Below, in pieces: positions 8,747 through 16,617 of a stretch of 64,000 bases of DNA. Positions within the stretch are counted from its first letter, which is position 1. Each line of letters starts with the position of its first letter. The stretch is from positions 124,001-188,000 of the forward strand of contig NZ_LFLU01000001.1 of the NCBI RefSeq assembly GCF_001189965.1, in the 5' to 3' direction. This stretch comes from Herbaspirillum rhizosphaerae (GTDB lineage: Bacteria > Pseudomonadota > Gammaproteobacteria > Burkholderiales > Burkholderiaceae_D). Both the position numbers and the translations under genes were made by a program. The notes beneath the pieces are model-generated. The model worked only from the letters and a program-made list of their open reading frames with translations. It had not been told where the DNA came from and ran no database searches.

Positions 8747-9844
8747 TCATACCTGGCCGACGACGCCCGCCACCAGATAGTTCATCTTCTCCAGCGCGAC
8801 ATCGGTCTGCACCTGCGTCGTGCCGGCCGGGATCACGACCGCGCCCTTGTTGTCTTTGATCGGACCCTTGAAGATCTGGAACTTACCGGACAGCATTTGC
8901 GCCTTCACATCGTCGGCTTTCTTCTTGGCCGCAGCGCTGACGTTGGTTCCGTATGGCGACATCTTGACGAAGTTGTCCTTCAGGCCGCCGCGCAGGAAGT
9001 TGACCATCGGCTTGCCTTCGACGGTGGCTTTGACGATTTCGGTGTACGGCGTGGCCCAGTTCCACTCCGCGCCGGTGAGGTAGCCCTTGGGTGCGAGCGC
9101 GGCCTGGCTGGCGTGGTAGCCGCAGGTCATGATGCCGCGCTTCTCGGCGGTTTCGACGATGACCTTGGGGCCGTCGACGTGACAGGTGATGACGTCGCAA
9201 CCCTGGTCGATCAGGCTGTTGGCGGCTTCAGCTTCCTTGACCGGCAGCGACCAGTCGCCGGTGAAGATCACGTGCGTGGTGATGGCCGGATCGACCGATT
9301 GCGCGCCCAGTGTAAAGGCGTTGATGTTGCGCAGCACCTGCGGGATCGGCTTGGCGGCGATGAAGGCCAGCTTCTTGGATTTGCTCATGTAGCCGGCGAC
9401 CACGCCGGACAGGTATTCGCACTCTTCGATGTAGCCGAAGAAGCTGCCGACGTTCAGCGGATGCTTGCCGGCGGTCCACAGGCCGCCGCAGTGGGCGATG
9501 CGCACCTTGGGATATTTCTCCGCGACTTTCAGCACATGCGGATCGAAGTAGCCGAACGAAGTCGGGAAGATCAGCGACGCGCCGTCCTGCTGGATCATGG
9601 CTTCCATGGTCTTTTGCACGGCCACGGTTTCCGGCACTTTCTCTTCTTCGATGACCTTGATGCCTGGCATTTTCTTGATGATGGCGGCAGCCTGCGCATG
9701 CGACTGGTTGTAGCCGAAATCGTCGCGCGCGCCGACGTAGATGAAGCCCACCGTCAACGGTGCGGCAGCCAGCAGGTCCAACGGAAATGCTGCGCCCAGT
9801 GCAGCGGCGCCGGTCAGTTTGAGAAAGTCACGACGGTTGTTCAT
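8747..9844 (-). CDS. BMP-family ABC substrate-binding protein (Tat signal)
   Basis: A 365-aa periplasmic binding protein. It begins with a twin-arginine signal (RRDFLK at residues 4-9, then a hydrophobic Ala/Leu stretch ending LLAAA), and the mature part starts with LTVGFIYVGARDDFGYNQSHAQ, typical of the BMP/Med (PnrA-like) family. An SD-like GGAG is 6 bases before the ATG. It is the recognition subunit for the double-ATPase importer encoded downstream. Ligand not readable from sequence; context points to triuret or biuret. Confidence 0.92.
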   Translation of the reverse strand: MNNRRDFLKLTGAAALGAAFPLDLLAAAPLTVGFIYVGARDDFGYNQSHAQAAAIIKKMPGIKVIEEEKVPETVAVQKTMEAMIQQDGASLIFPTSFGYFDPHVLKVAEKYPKVRIAHCGGLWTAGKHPLNVGSFFGYIEECEYLSGVVAGYMSKSKKLAFIAAKPIPQVLRNINAFTLGAQSVDPAITTHVIFTGDWSLPVKEAEAANSLIDQGCDVITCHVDGPKVIVETAEKRGIMTCGYHASQAALAPKGYLTGAEWNWATPYTEIVKATVEGKPMVNFLRGGLKDNFVKMSPYGTNVSAAAKKKADDVKAQMLSGKFQIFKGPIKDNKGAVVIPAGTTQVQTDVALEKMNYLVAGVVGQV

Positions 9845-9914
9845 CTTTGGCTCCAGTCAGGGAAACGTTGGTGGTGTTGTTGGCAAAGTAGTGTTCAAAA
9901 AATCGTGCTGCAAA

Positions 9915-10760
9915 TCATTTGGGCGGCTGCGCCGTGGCTTCGCGCCGGACTTCGGTCTGGAAAATCTCCAGGCTCATCTTCTTGGCGTCGATGAAGCGCG
10001 GCTGCGTCAGCGTCTCCACGGTGCGCGGACGGGCATCGTCGTAATGCAGGATGTGTGCCACCTTGGTCGGGCGCTTGGTCAGCAGCAGGATCTCGTCGGC
10101 GAGGTAGACGGCTTCTTCCAGGTCGTGCGACACCAGCATCATGGTGGTGCCGGTCTGCATGAAGACTTCCTGCAGCTTTTCGCGGATGAACAGCGTCATC
10201 TCGAAGTCGAGCGCGGAGAACGGTTCGTCCAGGAACAGCACCTCCGGCCCCGGCGCCAGCGCGCGCATGATGGAGGCGGTCTGCTGCTGGCCGCCGGACA
10301 TTTCGTACGGATAGCGATTGAGGTCGAACTTGACGTCGAAGGAGGCGACCAGTTCTTCCACGCGGCGGTTGATCTCGACCTTGGATTTGCCTTCCAGCTT
10401 GAGCGGATAGGCAATGTTGTCGATGGTGCGCAGCCACGGGAACATCGCTTCGCGGTAGTTCTGGAAGACGTAGCCGATCTTGGTGTCGGCCAGCGATTTG
10501 CCGTCGAACAGGATCTGGCCCGCGTCGATAGGAATCAGGCCGGCGATCATGTTGATCAGCGTCGACTTGCCGCAGCCGTTGGGGCCGAACACCGAGACGA
10601 TTTTCCCCTTGGGGATGTCGAGATTGAAATCCTCGTACAGGGGCCAGCCGGCGAAATATTTGGTCAGGCCGCGGATCGTGATGTGCGTGCCCGGCGGGCC
10701 GGGAACGAAAGGGACGACCGGCTCTTCGTACTTCAGTTTTGGGGAAATGACGACGCTCAT
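9915..10760 (-). CDS. NitT/TauT-type ABC importer ATPase
   Basis: A 281-aa ATPase of the nitrate/sulfonate/taurine (SsuB/TauB-like) group. Walker A GPNGCGKST is at residues 59-67, signature MSGGQQQ at 154-160, Walker B VLFLDEPFSALD from 174, and the switch His in LVSHDLEEA. The residue after the signature QQQ is Thr, where most relatives have Arg. The start at 10760 overlaps the permease stop (ATGA), so the two are coupled. The first ~25 residues are an extension before the ABC core. It energises the importer encoded by the two genes upstream. Confidence 0.92.
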   Translation of the reverse strand: MSVVISPKLKYEEPVVPFVPGPPGTHITIRGLTKYFAGWPLYEDFNLDIPKGKIVSVFGPNGCGKSTLINMIAGLIPIDAGQILFDGKSLADTKIGYVFQNYREAMFPWLRTIDNIAYPLKLEGKSKVEINRRVEELVASFDVKFDLNRYPYEMSGGQQQTASIMRALAPGPEVLFLDEPFSALDFEMTLFIREKLQEVFMQTGTTMMLVSHDLEEAVYLADEILLLTKRPTKVAHILHYDDARPRTVETLTQPRFIDAKKMSLEIFQTEVRREATAQPPK

Positions 10761-11635
10761 CTTCCGCTCCAGTGGACGATACGTTTTTCGATCACGATGA
10801 ACACCACGTTCAGGGCATAGCCGAGCGCGCCGGCGGCCAGGATGGCGGCATACATTTCGCGGACATTCAAGACTTGCTGGGCGTCGATGATCTTGTGGCC
10901 GAGTCCGTTTTCGGAGCCGATGAACATCTCGGCCACGATCACGATCACCAGCGCCATCGACACCGCGCTGCGCAGGCCGACGAAGGTCGGTTGCAGGCTT
11001 TCCCACAGCAGCACGTCCTTGAAGATCTGCCAGCGCGATGCACCCATGACCTTGGCTGCCATGACGCGCTGCTTGCGGGCATTGAGCACGCCGTAAGCGC
11101 TGTTGAACAAGACGATCAACAGCGCGCCGAAGGCGGCGATGGCGACCTTGTTGATGTCCGACACGCCGAAGATCAGCAGGAACAACGGGATCAGCGCCGA
11201 CGACGGTGTCGAGCGGAAAAAGTCGATCAGGAACTCCACACTGCGATAAGCGCGCTCGTTGCTGCCCAGCAGAACGCCGAGCGGCACGCCGACCACTGCG
11301 GCGATGAGAAAGGCTTCCAGCGTGCGCATCACCGTCACCAGAAAATCCGTCAGCAGCGGCCCGCCGGCCAGGCCGTTGACCAGCGTGATCAGGGTGGCCC
11401 CGGGTGTCGGCAGCAGGATTGCCTTGATCCAGCCGGCGCGCACCACCAGATCCCAGATGATGAACAAGGCGATCGGGCCGACGATGGGCAGCAGCTTGCC
11501 GAAGGCTGGCGGCGTGCGGCGTTTCTTGATGACGGGCGCTGTTTTGATTTCAGCAGCAGGAGCGGCTGCGGTGTCCGGCTTAGGGGCACTATTGGCGCCG
11601 TCAGCAGCAATGACGGCAGTAGCGGAGTCAGCCAT
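10757..11635 (-). CDS. NitT/TauT-type ABC importer permease
   Basis: A 292-aa inner-membrane permease of the SsuC/TauC family. A polar, Ala-rich N-terminal tail of ~45 residues precedes about six transmembrane segments, and the cytoplasmic EAA-like loop is seen around KVMGASRWQIFKDVLLWESLQPTFVG. The ATG at 11635 lies two bases past the stop of the binding-protein gene. A TTG two codons earlier is a less likely start. Together with its neighbours it forms a second complete importer in the nitrogen locus. Confidence 0.92.
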   Translation of the reverse strand: MADSATAVIAADGANSAPKPDTAAAPAAEIKTAPVIKKRRTPPAFGKLLPIVGPIALFIIWDLVVRAGWIKAILLPTPGATLITLVNGLAGGPLLTDFLVTVMRTLEAFLIAAVVGVPLGVLLGSNERAYRSVEFLIDFFRSTPSSALIPLFLLIFGVSDINKVAIAAFGALLIVLFNSAYGVLNARKQRVMAAKVMGASRWQIFKDVLLWESLQPTFVGLRSAVSMALVIVIVAEMFIGSENGLGHKIIDAQQVLNVREMYAAILAAGALGYALNVVFIVIEKRIVHWSGR

Positions 11636-11637
11636 GA

Positions 11638-12696
11638 TCAACCCTTGTAAAGAAGTGAATCCACCATCACGCGCGAGGCGAAGATGCCCTTGTCGACGAA
11701 CAGGTCGTAGAACTTCTGGAAGTAGGCGACGTCGCTGGCCTTGAACTCGTTGTAGAGCATGTAGGAAGCCAGCGGCACTTCATTGGTGAGCGAGCCTTCG
11801 ATGGCGGTGTAGCCCTTGAGATAAGGACGCGCCTTTTCCGGCGTCTTGCGGATCAGTTCGATGCCGCGGGTGTAGGCGGCGATGTATTTTTTGGTTTCCG
11901 CCGGATGCTTCTTGATGAATTCAGTGGTCAGCGCCGCCGCGCCGCCGTGCCACGGCGCGTTCGGATTGCCGAGGATGTACTTGGCGATGACGCCGGCTTC
12001 CAGCACACGGGTGGTGTTGTTCATGCGGCCGACGGTGCCGGTCGGCTCCAGCGTGTAGACGGCATCGACCTGGCCGGCCGCGAGTGCGGCGACGTGCTGG
12101 CCGATCGGCAGTTCGGTGACGGTGGCGCCGGTGGCGCCCGCGCGTTCGAGCACGGTCTTGGCCAGCGTGACGTTCTGGATGCCGGGGCCGGAAGCGACTT
12201 TCTTGCCTTTGAGTTCGGCGATCGATTTGATGGTGCTGTCTTTCGGCACCAGGAACTCGTCGAGCACGTATTGTGCATTGCTCGGGTTGGTGGCGAAGAT
12301 CTTGAACAGACCCGGCTGGGCGATTTCGCCGATGGCCAGATTGCCGGCGCCGGTGCCGTTGGCCGAACCGTCGGCACGACCTGACAGCATGGCTTCCATC
12401 ACTTGCTGCGCGCCGGCGAATTTGATCGGCTGCACGTCGAGACCGGCTTCCTTGAAATAGCCCGCTTCGACTGCCGCATAGAAAGGCAGGCCGGCGGCGA
12501 CGGGCCAGTAGCCGATGCGGATAGGCACGCTCTGTGCACGCAGGATGGCAGGCGCGCCGCCCAGCGCCAGCGTGGTCGCGACCGTGCCGGCGGCGCCGAG
12601 GAAACGGCGGCGCGGTGTAGATTTAACCCCTGATTCAACCTGCGTTGTCTGCATGATGGGAGTGTTCGTCGTGTCCGGGTGTACTGTCTTTTTCAT
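11638..12696 (-). CDS. NitT/TauT-type ABC substrate-binding protein (Tat signal)
   Basis: A 352-aa periplasmic binding protein of the NMT1/SsuA-like family. The signal peptide has a long N-region and a twin-arginine motif RRRFLG at 29-34, then a hydrophobic stretch ending ILRAQS. The mature protein starts with IRIGYWPVAAGLPFYAAVEAGYF, the standard beginning of this family. Members bind nitrate, sulfonates, taurine, hydroxymethylpyrimidine and other small molecules, so the ligand is open; its place directly after the allophanate hydrolase gene suggests a urea-like nitrogen compound. Confidence 0.92.
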   Translation of the reverse strand: MKKTVHPDTTNTPIMQTTQVESGVKSTPRRRFLGAAGTVATTLALGGAPAILRAQSVPIRIGYWPVAAGLPFYAAVEAGYFKEAGLDVQPIKFAGAQQVMEAMLSGRADGSANGTGAGNLAIGEIAQPGLFKIFATNPSNAQYVLDEFLVPKDSTIKSIAELKGKKVASGPGIQNVTLAKTVLERAGATGATVTELPIGQHVAALAAGQVDAVYTLEPTGTVGRMNNTTRVLEAGVIAKYILGNPNAPWHGGAAALTTEFIKKHPAETKKYIAAYTRGIELIRKTPEKARPYLKGYTAIEGSLTNEVPLASYMLYNEFKASDVAYFQKFYDLFVDKGIFASRVMVDSLLYKG

Positions 12697-12740
12697 GCTG
12701 GCTCCGTAAGGTGGGGGCGGAAATAAATTTGAAAGCTTGA

Positions 12741-14579
12741 TCAGATTTTTGCGGCGAGATAAGCGGTCCAGCCGCCGTAGCCGGTGATGTCGCGTGCATT
12801 GTCGAGCGCGGCCGGTTCGCAGATGAAGCCCTTGACGCTGCTTCCGTCTGCCAACTCCATGGTGCCGATGCCGAGCGGCGCCGGAATCGCAGCGACGAAG
12901 CTGCCGAAATTGCGCAGCGGCATTTCCCAGACTTCAGTGATGATGGCGGCGCCGTCATCACCATTGCTGCCATTGGTGCGCACCAATCCCGGTTTCGCCG
13001 GTGTGGTGTTGGCGAGCGCGTAGAGACGGTAGTGTTTGCTGGTGATGGTGCTGGCATGCAGGCGCGCGCCGGCTTCCAGCAATTGCCAGTTCAGCGGCTG
13101 GCCGCTCAGGTGCGCGCCGACCACGCCGACCTTGACGGTCGCTTCGTTGAAGGGCAGTGGCGCGGCGGCGACGGCGTCGGCTTGCGCTGCGCCGCCCAGC
13201 AGTTGCTGGAACTGCGCGCCGGCTTCCGCCAGCAAGTGGTCGGAACCGGCCGGGCCGATCAGCGTGATCCCTGCCGGCAGGCCGTCCTTGCGCCACACGG
13301 CGGGAATCGCCAGCGCGGCCATGTCCATCAGGTTGACGAAATTGGTGTAGTAGCCGAGCTGGGAATTGCGCACGATGGGATCGGCTTCCACTGCGGCGAT
13401 GGTCGGCATGGTGGTGGTGGTCGGGACCAGCAGCAGGTCGGTGTGCTGCAGCAGGGTTTCGGCTTCGCGGCGCAGCTCGGCCAGGCGGTATTGGCCGTTG
13501 AAGGCGTCGACCGCGTCGAACTTGTCGGACTGCTCGGTGATCTCCCTGACCACCGGATGGATCGCTTCTTTATGAGCGTCGAAGAAGTCGCCCAGCGCGG
13601 CGCGGCGTTCCGCCACCCATGGGCCCTGATACAGCAATTGCGCGGCGTCGGTGAAGGCGTCGAAGGGGATGCGCGTGATGCTGACGCCGGGCATGGCGGC
13701 GATCTTTTCCAGCGCCTGTTCGTAGGCCAGCCGGGCGTTGTCGTCGCCATAGAATTCCGGCTTTTGCGGCACGGCGATGCGATAGCCGCGGCGCTTCACG
13801 CCGAGCATCACCGGGCTGCGCGAATAGGCGTCGCCGGCATCGAATCCGGCCGCGCTTTGCAGCACGCGCCAGGCGTCGGCGACGTCGTGCGCGAAGATGG
13901 AGATGCAGTCCAGCGTGCGGCAGGCCGGGAACATGCCGCTGGCGCTGAGCAGGCCGCGCGTCGGTTTCAGGCCGACCAGATTGTTGAAGGCTGCCGGCAC
14001 GCGGCCGGAGCCCGCGGTGTCGGTGCCGAGCGAGAACAGCACCTGTCCCAGGGCGACCGCCACGGCCGAGCCGGAGCTGGAACCGCCCGAGACATATTCC
14101 GGCCGCAGCGAGTTGCGCACGGCGCCATACGGCGAGCGTACGCCGACCAGGCCGGTGGCGAACTGGTCCAGATTGGTCTTGCCGACCAGCAGTGCGCCGG
14201 CCTGTTGCAGTCGCGCGACCACGGTGGCGCTGACTTGCGGCACGTGGCTGAATTCCGGGCAGGCGGCGGTGGTCGGCATGTCGGCGACGTCGATGTTGTC
14301 TTTCACCGCGAACGGGATGCCGAACAGCGGCAGCGATTCGAACACCGCCTCGCCCTTGATCTGCAACATCAGATCGAGCGCGGCGGCCTGTTGCTTGAGC
14401 GTCTTGGCCGGTACGCGGCTGATCCAGACTTCGCCGCGGTCGGCGTGTTCTATTTGCGTGAGCAAGTCGCCAATCAGCTTGCCTGGAGTGAGGCTGCCGG
14501 TGCGGTACGAAGCCAGTACGTCGGCGATCGTCCGTTGCGGGGATTGGGCGGAATTTTGGCGGAGAGTATTTGCTGACAT
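12741..14579 (-). CDS. atzF: Allophanate hydrolase (AtzF-type)
   Basis: Hydrolyses allophanate to ammonia and CO2, the last step of biuret and triuret use. The product is 612 aa, close to AtzF (~605). The N-terminal amidase-signature domain has K93 (in FAVKDNID), the cis-Ser region GGSSSG (S167) and the nucleophile S191 (in TDTAGSGRVPA); this is the AtzF triad with a constant offset of two. The C-terminal ~170 residues form the AtzF-specific second domain, so this is not a plain amidase. Start choices are 14579, 14591 and 14615; the last is unlikely because a sigma-54 promoter would start transcription near 14608. First gene of the minus-strand nitrogen operon. Confidence 0.92.
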   Translation of the reverse strand: MSANTLRQNSAQSPQRTIADVLASYRTGSLTPGKLIGDLLTQIEHADRGEVWISRVPAKTLKQQAAALDLMLQIKGEAVFESLPLFGIPFAVKDNIDVADMPTTAACPEFSHVPQVSATVVARLQQAGALLVGKTNLDQFATGLVGVRSPYGAVRNSLRPEYVSGGSSSGSAVAVALGQVLFSLGTDTAGSGRVPAAFNNLVGLKPTRGLLSASGMFPACRTLDCISIFAHDVADAWRVLQSAAGFDAGDAYSRSPVMLGVKRRGYRIAVPQKPEFYGDDNARLAYEQALEKIAAMPGVSITRIPFDAFTDAAQLLYQGPWVAERRAALGDFFDAHKEAIHPVVREITEQSDKFDAVDAFNGQYRLAELRREAETLLQHTDLLLVPTTTTMPTIAAVEADPIVRNSQLGYYTNFVNLMDMAALAIPAVWRKDGLPAGITLIGPAGSDHLLAEAGAQFQQLLGGAAQADAVAAAPLPFNEATVKVGVVGAHLSGQPLNWQLLEAGARLHASTITSKHYRLYALANTTPAKPGLVRTNGSNGDDGAAIITEVWEMPLRNFGSFVAAIPAPLGIGTMELADGSSVKGFICEPAALDNARDITGYGGWTAYLAAKI

Positions 14580-14617
14580 GTTTATATTCATTCTTGAATA
14601 CAAGATGAAAAACATTA

Positions 14618-14633
14618 AGCAGGTACCGTGCCA
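14618..14633 (-). promoter_or_regulatory. Sigma-54 (-24/-12) promoter of the allophanate/biuret operon
   Basis: On the minus strand the sequence reads TGGCACG (14633-14627), GTAC, then CTGCT (14622-14618). This matches the RpoN consensus TGGCACG-N4-TTGCW except for one base, and keeps the essential GG-N10-GC spacing. The expected transcription start is near 14608, 29 bases before the preferred ATG of the allophanate hydrolase gene. A sigma-54 promoter needs an upstream-bound activator; NtrC would be the natural one for a nitrogen scavenging operon. Confidence 0.8.
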
Positions 14634-14809
14634 GAAGTGTTTTCAGGGTGTTCAAATCGCCTGGAATCGAAACGAGAAATGCCCGGAAAGCAATATGGAG
14701 GCTAGTTTGGCGGCGGTGCGCCGATGGTGGAAGAGCGCGGGGCGAACAGCGAGGTTTGGTGAAGAAGGTGAGGGCGGTGATCCGAACTGGCGCAGCTTGT
14801 TAGGCCAAA

Positions 14810-14839
14810 CTGGTGCCTGCACCAGATTTCGGTGCAGGC
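14810..14839. promoter_or_regulatory. Inverted repeat, candidate upstream activator site (NtrC-like half-sites)
   Basis: GCCTGCACC (14815-14823) and GGTGCAGGC (14831-14839) form a 9-bp perfect inverted repeat with 7 bases between. An overlapping pair CTGGTG/CACCAG lies at 14810-14815 and 14820-14825. The TGCACC/GGTGCA half-sites are those of NtrC boxes, but NtrC sites normally have 5 bases between such halves, so this is a candidate only. It lies about 200-230 bases upstream of the predicted sigma-54 start, a usual enhancer distance. No T-tract follows on the minus strand. Confidence 0.5.
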
Positions 14840-14893
14840 GTTTGTGGGATCACCTCAGATTACTTGTTTATGAGCAAGTAATCGCATGAGGAC

Positions 14894-15370
14894 TCAGGCA
14901 GACTTGCCGCCGAGAAAACCGCCCAGCAGATTGCCGATTTCCGAACCGAGGTTGCCGCCGACGGATTCCGGCACCTGTCCGCCAGGCGTCAGGTGATCGA
15001 CCAGGCCGGGAAGGATTTGCGCCAGATGGCCGGCGATGTCGCCTTGCGGAATCCCGGTGGCCTGCGCCAGGCCGCTTAATTGATCGTCGCCCAGCGCCTG
15101 CGACACCTGGTCGCCGGAGACCGGCTGGTTCTGGCCGGTGCCGATCCAGGAGTCGACTATCTGGCCGAGGCCTGCGTTTTGCAGCGTGCCGAGCAAGCCG
15201 CCCAGGCCGCCCAGCCCTGCCAGCGCGCCGGAGCCGCCGGACTGATTGTTATTGTTGGCGAGCATGCTCAGCACCGCCTGAATCAATGCTGCCTTGGGAT
15301 CGGCGGGGGCGCCGGAGGCATTGCCTGCATTGTTGTTGAGTGCGCCAAGTACGCTGTCGAGTAAGCCCAT
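14894..15370 (-). CDS. YidB family protein (DUF937)
   Basis: A 158-aa protein beginning MGLLDSVLGALNN, with Gly/Ala/Asn-rich linkers and the YidB-type C-terminal helical core (GDQVSQALGDDQLSGLAQATG, then a block ending GQVPESVGG). No signal peptide or membrane segment is seen. The biochemical function of YidB is not established. I chose the ATG at 15370 because GGAG lies 6-7 bases upstream; an ATA/ATT-like extension further up adds no conserved sequence. It is a separate unit from the nitrogen operon downstream. Confidence 0.85.
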   Translation of the reverse strand: MGLLDSVLGALNNNAGNASGAPADPKAALIQAVLSMLANNNNQSGGSGALAGLGGLGGLLGTLQNAGLGQIVDSWIGTGQNQPVSGDQVSQALGDDQLSGLAQATGIPQGDIAGHLAQILPGLVDHLTPGGQVPESVGGNLGSEIGNLLGGFLGGKSA

Positions 15371-15564
15371 GAAATTCTCCAGAATCAAAGTGATGAGGGA
15401 TACGTTGCGGCACGCCCGTAGGCGGATGGCCGAAACGACGATGCAACAAGCTGGTACAACGGTCTGCCGCTCTCCGGCGTTGTCGAAGGATGTCGAGATG
15501 GCCCGATTTTCGGTCCCTCCGTGTTTCCTTCGTTCCTCTCCCTTTTACCCTTGTTTATCCTTAT

Positions 15565-16290
15565 TTACATTTCGCCCCAGATTGCGTTGATCGCCGCCAG
15601 CGCGCCGAGGCCCGCGGTTTCGGTGCGCAGCACGCGCGGCCCCATGGACAGCATCAGCGCGCCGTGGTCGCAGGCCAGGTTTTCTTCGGCGTCGGTAAAG
15701 CCGCCTTCCGGGCCGACCATCAGGCTCAGCGCCTGCGCCGGATGGTGGCGCGCCCAGTCCGACAGCGATTGCTCGCCGCGCGGCGACAGCAGGATGCGTT
15801 TGTGCAGGTCGCTCTGGGCTATCCAGCTGCTGAAATCGGTCAGCGGCGACAATTGCGCCAGGCGATTGCGGCCGCTTTGCTCGGCGGCGGCGTGGATGAT
15901 GCCTTGCCAGTGGCTTTGCTTCTTTTCGGCGCGCTCGCTGTTGAGGCGCACCACGCAGCGCTGGGCGGCCAGCGGCTGGATGGCGGTGACGCCGAGTTCG
16001 ACGGCTTTCTCGATGATCCAGTCCATTTTGGACGCTTCCGGCAGCGCTTGCGCCAGCGTGACGGCGTAGGACAGCTCCGCTTCGCGCGGGGAAAAGGTTT
16101 TGACTTCGGCGTAGACGCGCTTTTTCTCCATCTGGGTGACGACGGCGGTGTATTCGCCGCCTTCGCCATTGAAGAGCGTAATGGGATTGCCGACCTGCAT
16201 CCGGATCACCTGTACATGATGCGCAACCTGGTCGGGCAGGGCGAGCGTCGTGCCGATGGCGAGCGGGTCGGGGCAATAAAAGCGGGGCAT
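15565..16290 (-). CDS. rsmE: 16S rRNA (uracil-1498-N3)-methyltransferase
   Basis: Methylates U1498 of 16S rRNA using SAM. The product is 241 aa: an N-terminal PUA-like part starting MPRFYCPDPL, then a SPOUT (trefoil-knot) methyltransferase domain with the SAM-binding knot sequences LMVGPEGGFTDAEE and LRTETAGLGALAAI near the C-terminus. The ATG at 16290 is preferred over a TTG two codons upstream. It is transcribed divergently from tkt. No unusual features. Confidence 0.95.
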   Translation of the reverse strand: MPRFYCPDPLAIGTTLALPDQVAHHVQVIRMQVGNPITLFNGEGGEYTAVVTQMEKKRVYAEVKTFSPREAELSYAVTLAQALPEASKMDWIIEKAVELGVTAIQPLAAQRCVVRLNSERAEKKQSHWQGIIHAAAEQSGRNRLAQLSPLTDFSSWIAQSDLHKRILLSPRGEQSLSDWARHHPAQALSLMVGPEGGFTDAEENLACDHGALMLSMGPRVLRTETAGLGALAAINAIWGEM

Positions 16291-16617
16291 GATCAACGGG
16301 TCCTGATGAGTGAAAACGGTGAAACGAACAATTCCGGGGCGCCGGGCCGGCAGAGAAAACGCCAGGGAAATTCGCGGAAAATCAGTGAAACTTGCCTGCA
16401 GGTGTGCTTTTTCGGCCCCGGCGGCGACGCTTGATTTTAATTCTTCGGGCTACTGTCTGGTAAAATACTTGGCTCAGTCTGGCTTGGTCCGGGAGTTCAT
16501 CCGGGTCGACCGGCAAGGCATTCGACATGCGCGTGAATGACGGCAAACTGCTTTATCGCGCGCAAACCGCCAGAACGGCAATGATTCGACCGCAATCCGC
16601 AACTCTTTGACATCGAC
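16291..16617. other. Divergent intergenic region rsmE / tkt
   Basis: Non-coding stretch of 327 bases between divergent genes. It holds a possible tkt -10 hexamer TAAAAT at 16461-16466 without a clear -35. I see no convincing ORF, RNA gene or strong hairpin. Confidence 0.4.

Noticed and set aside
14580-14615. Upstream start codons for the allophanate hydrolase gene at 14615 and 14591
   Set aside because: 14615 lies before the predicted sigma-54 transcription start near 14608. 14591 is possible, but 14579 aligns better with the AtzF triad positions.
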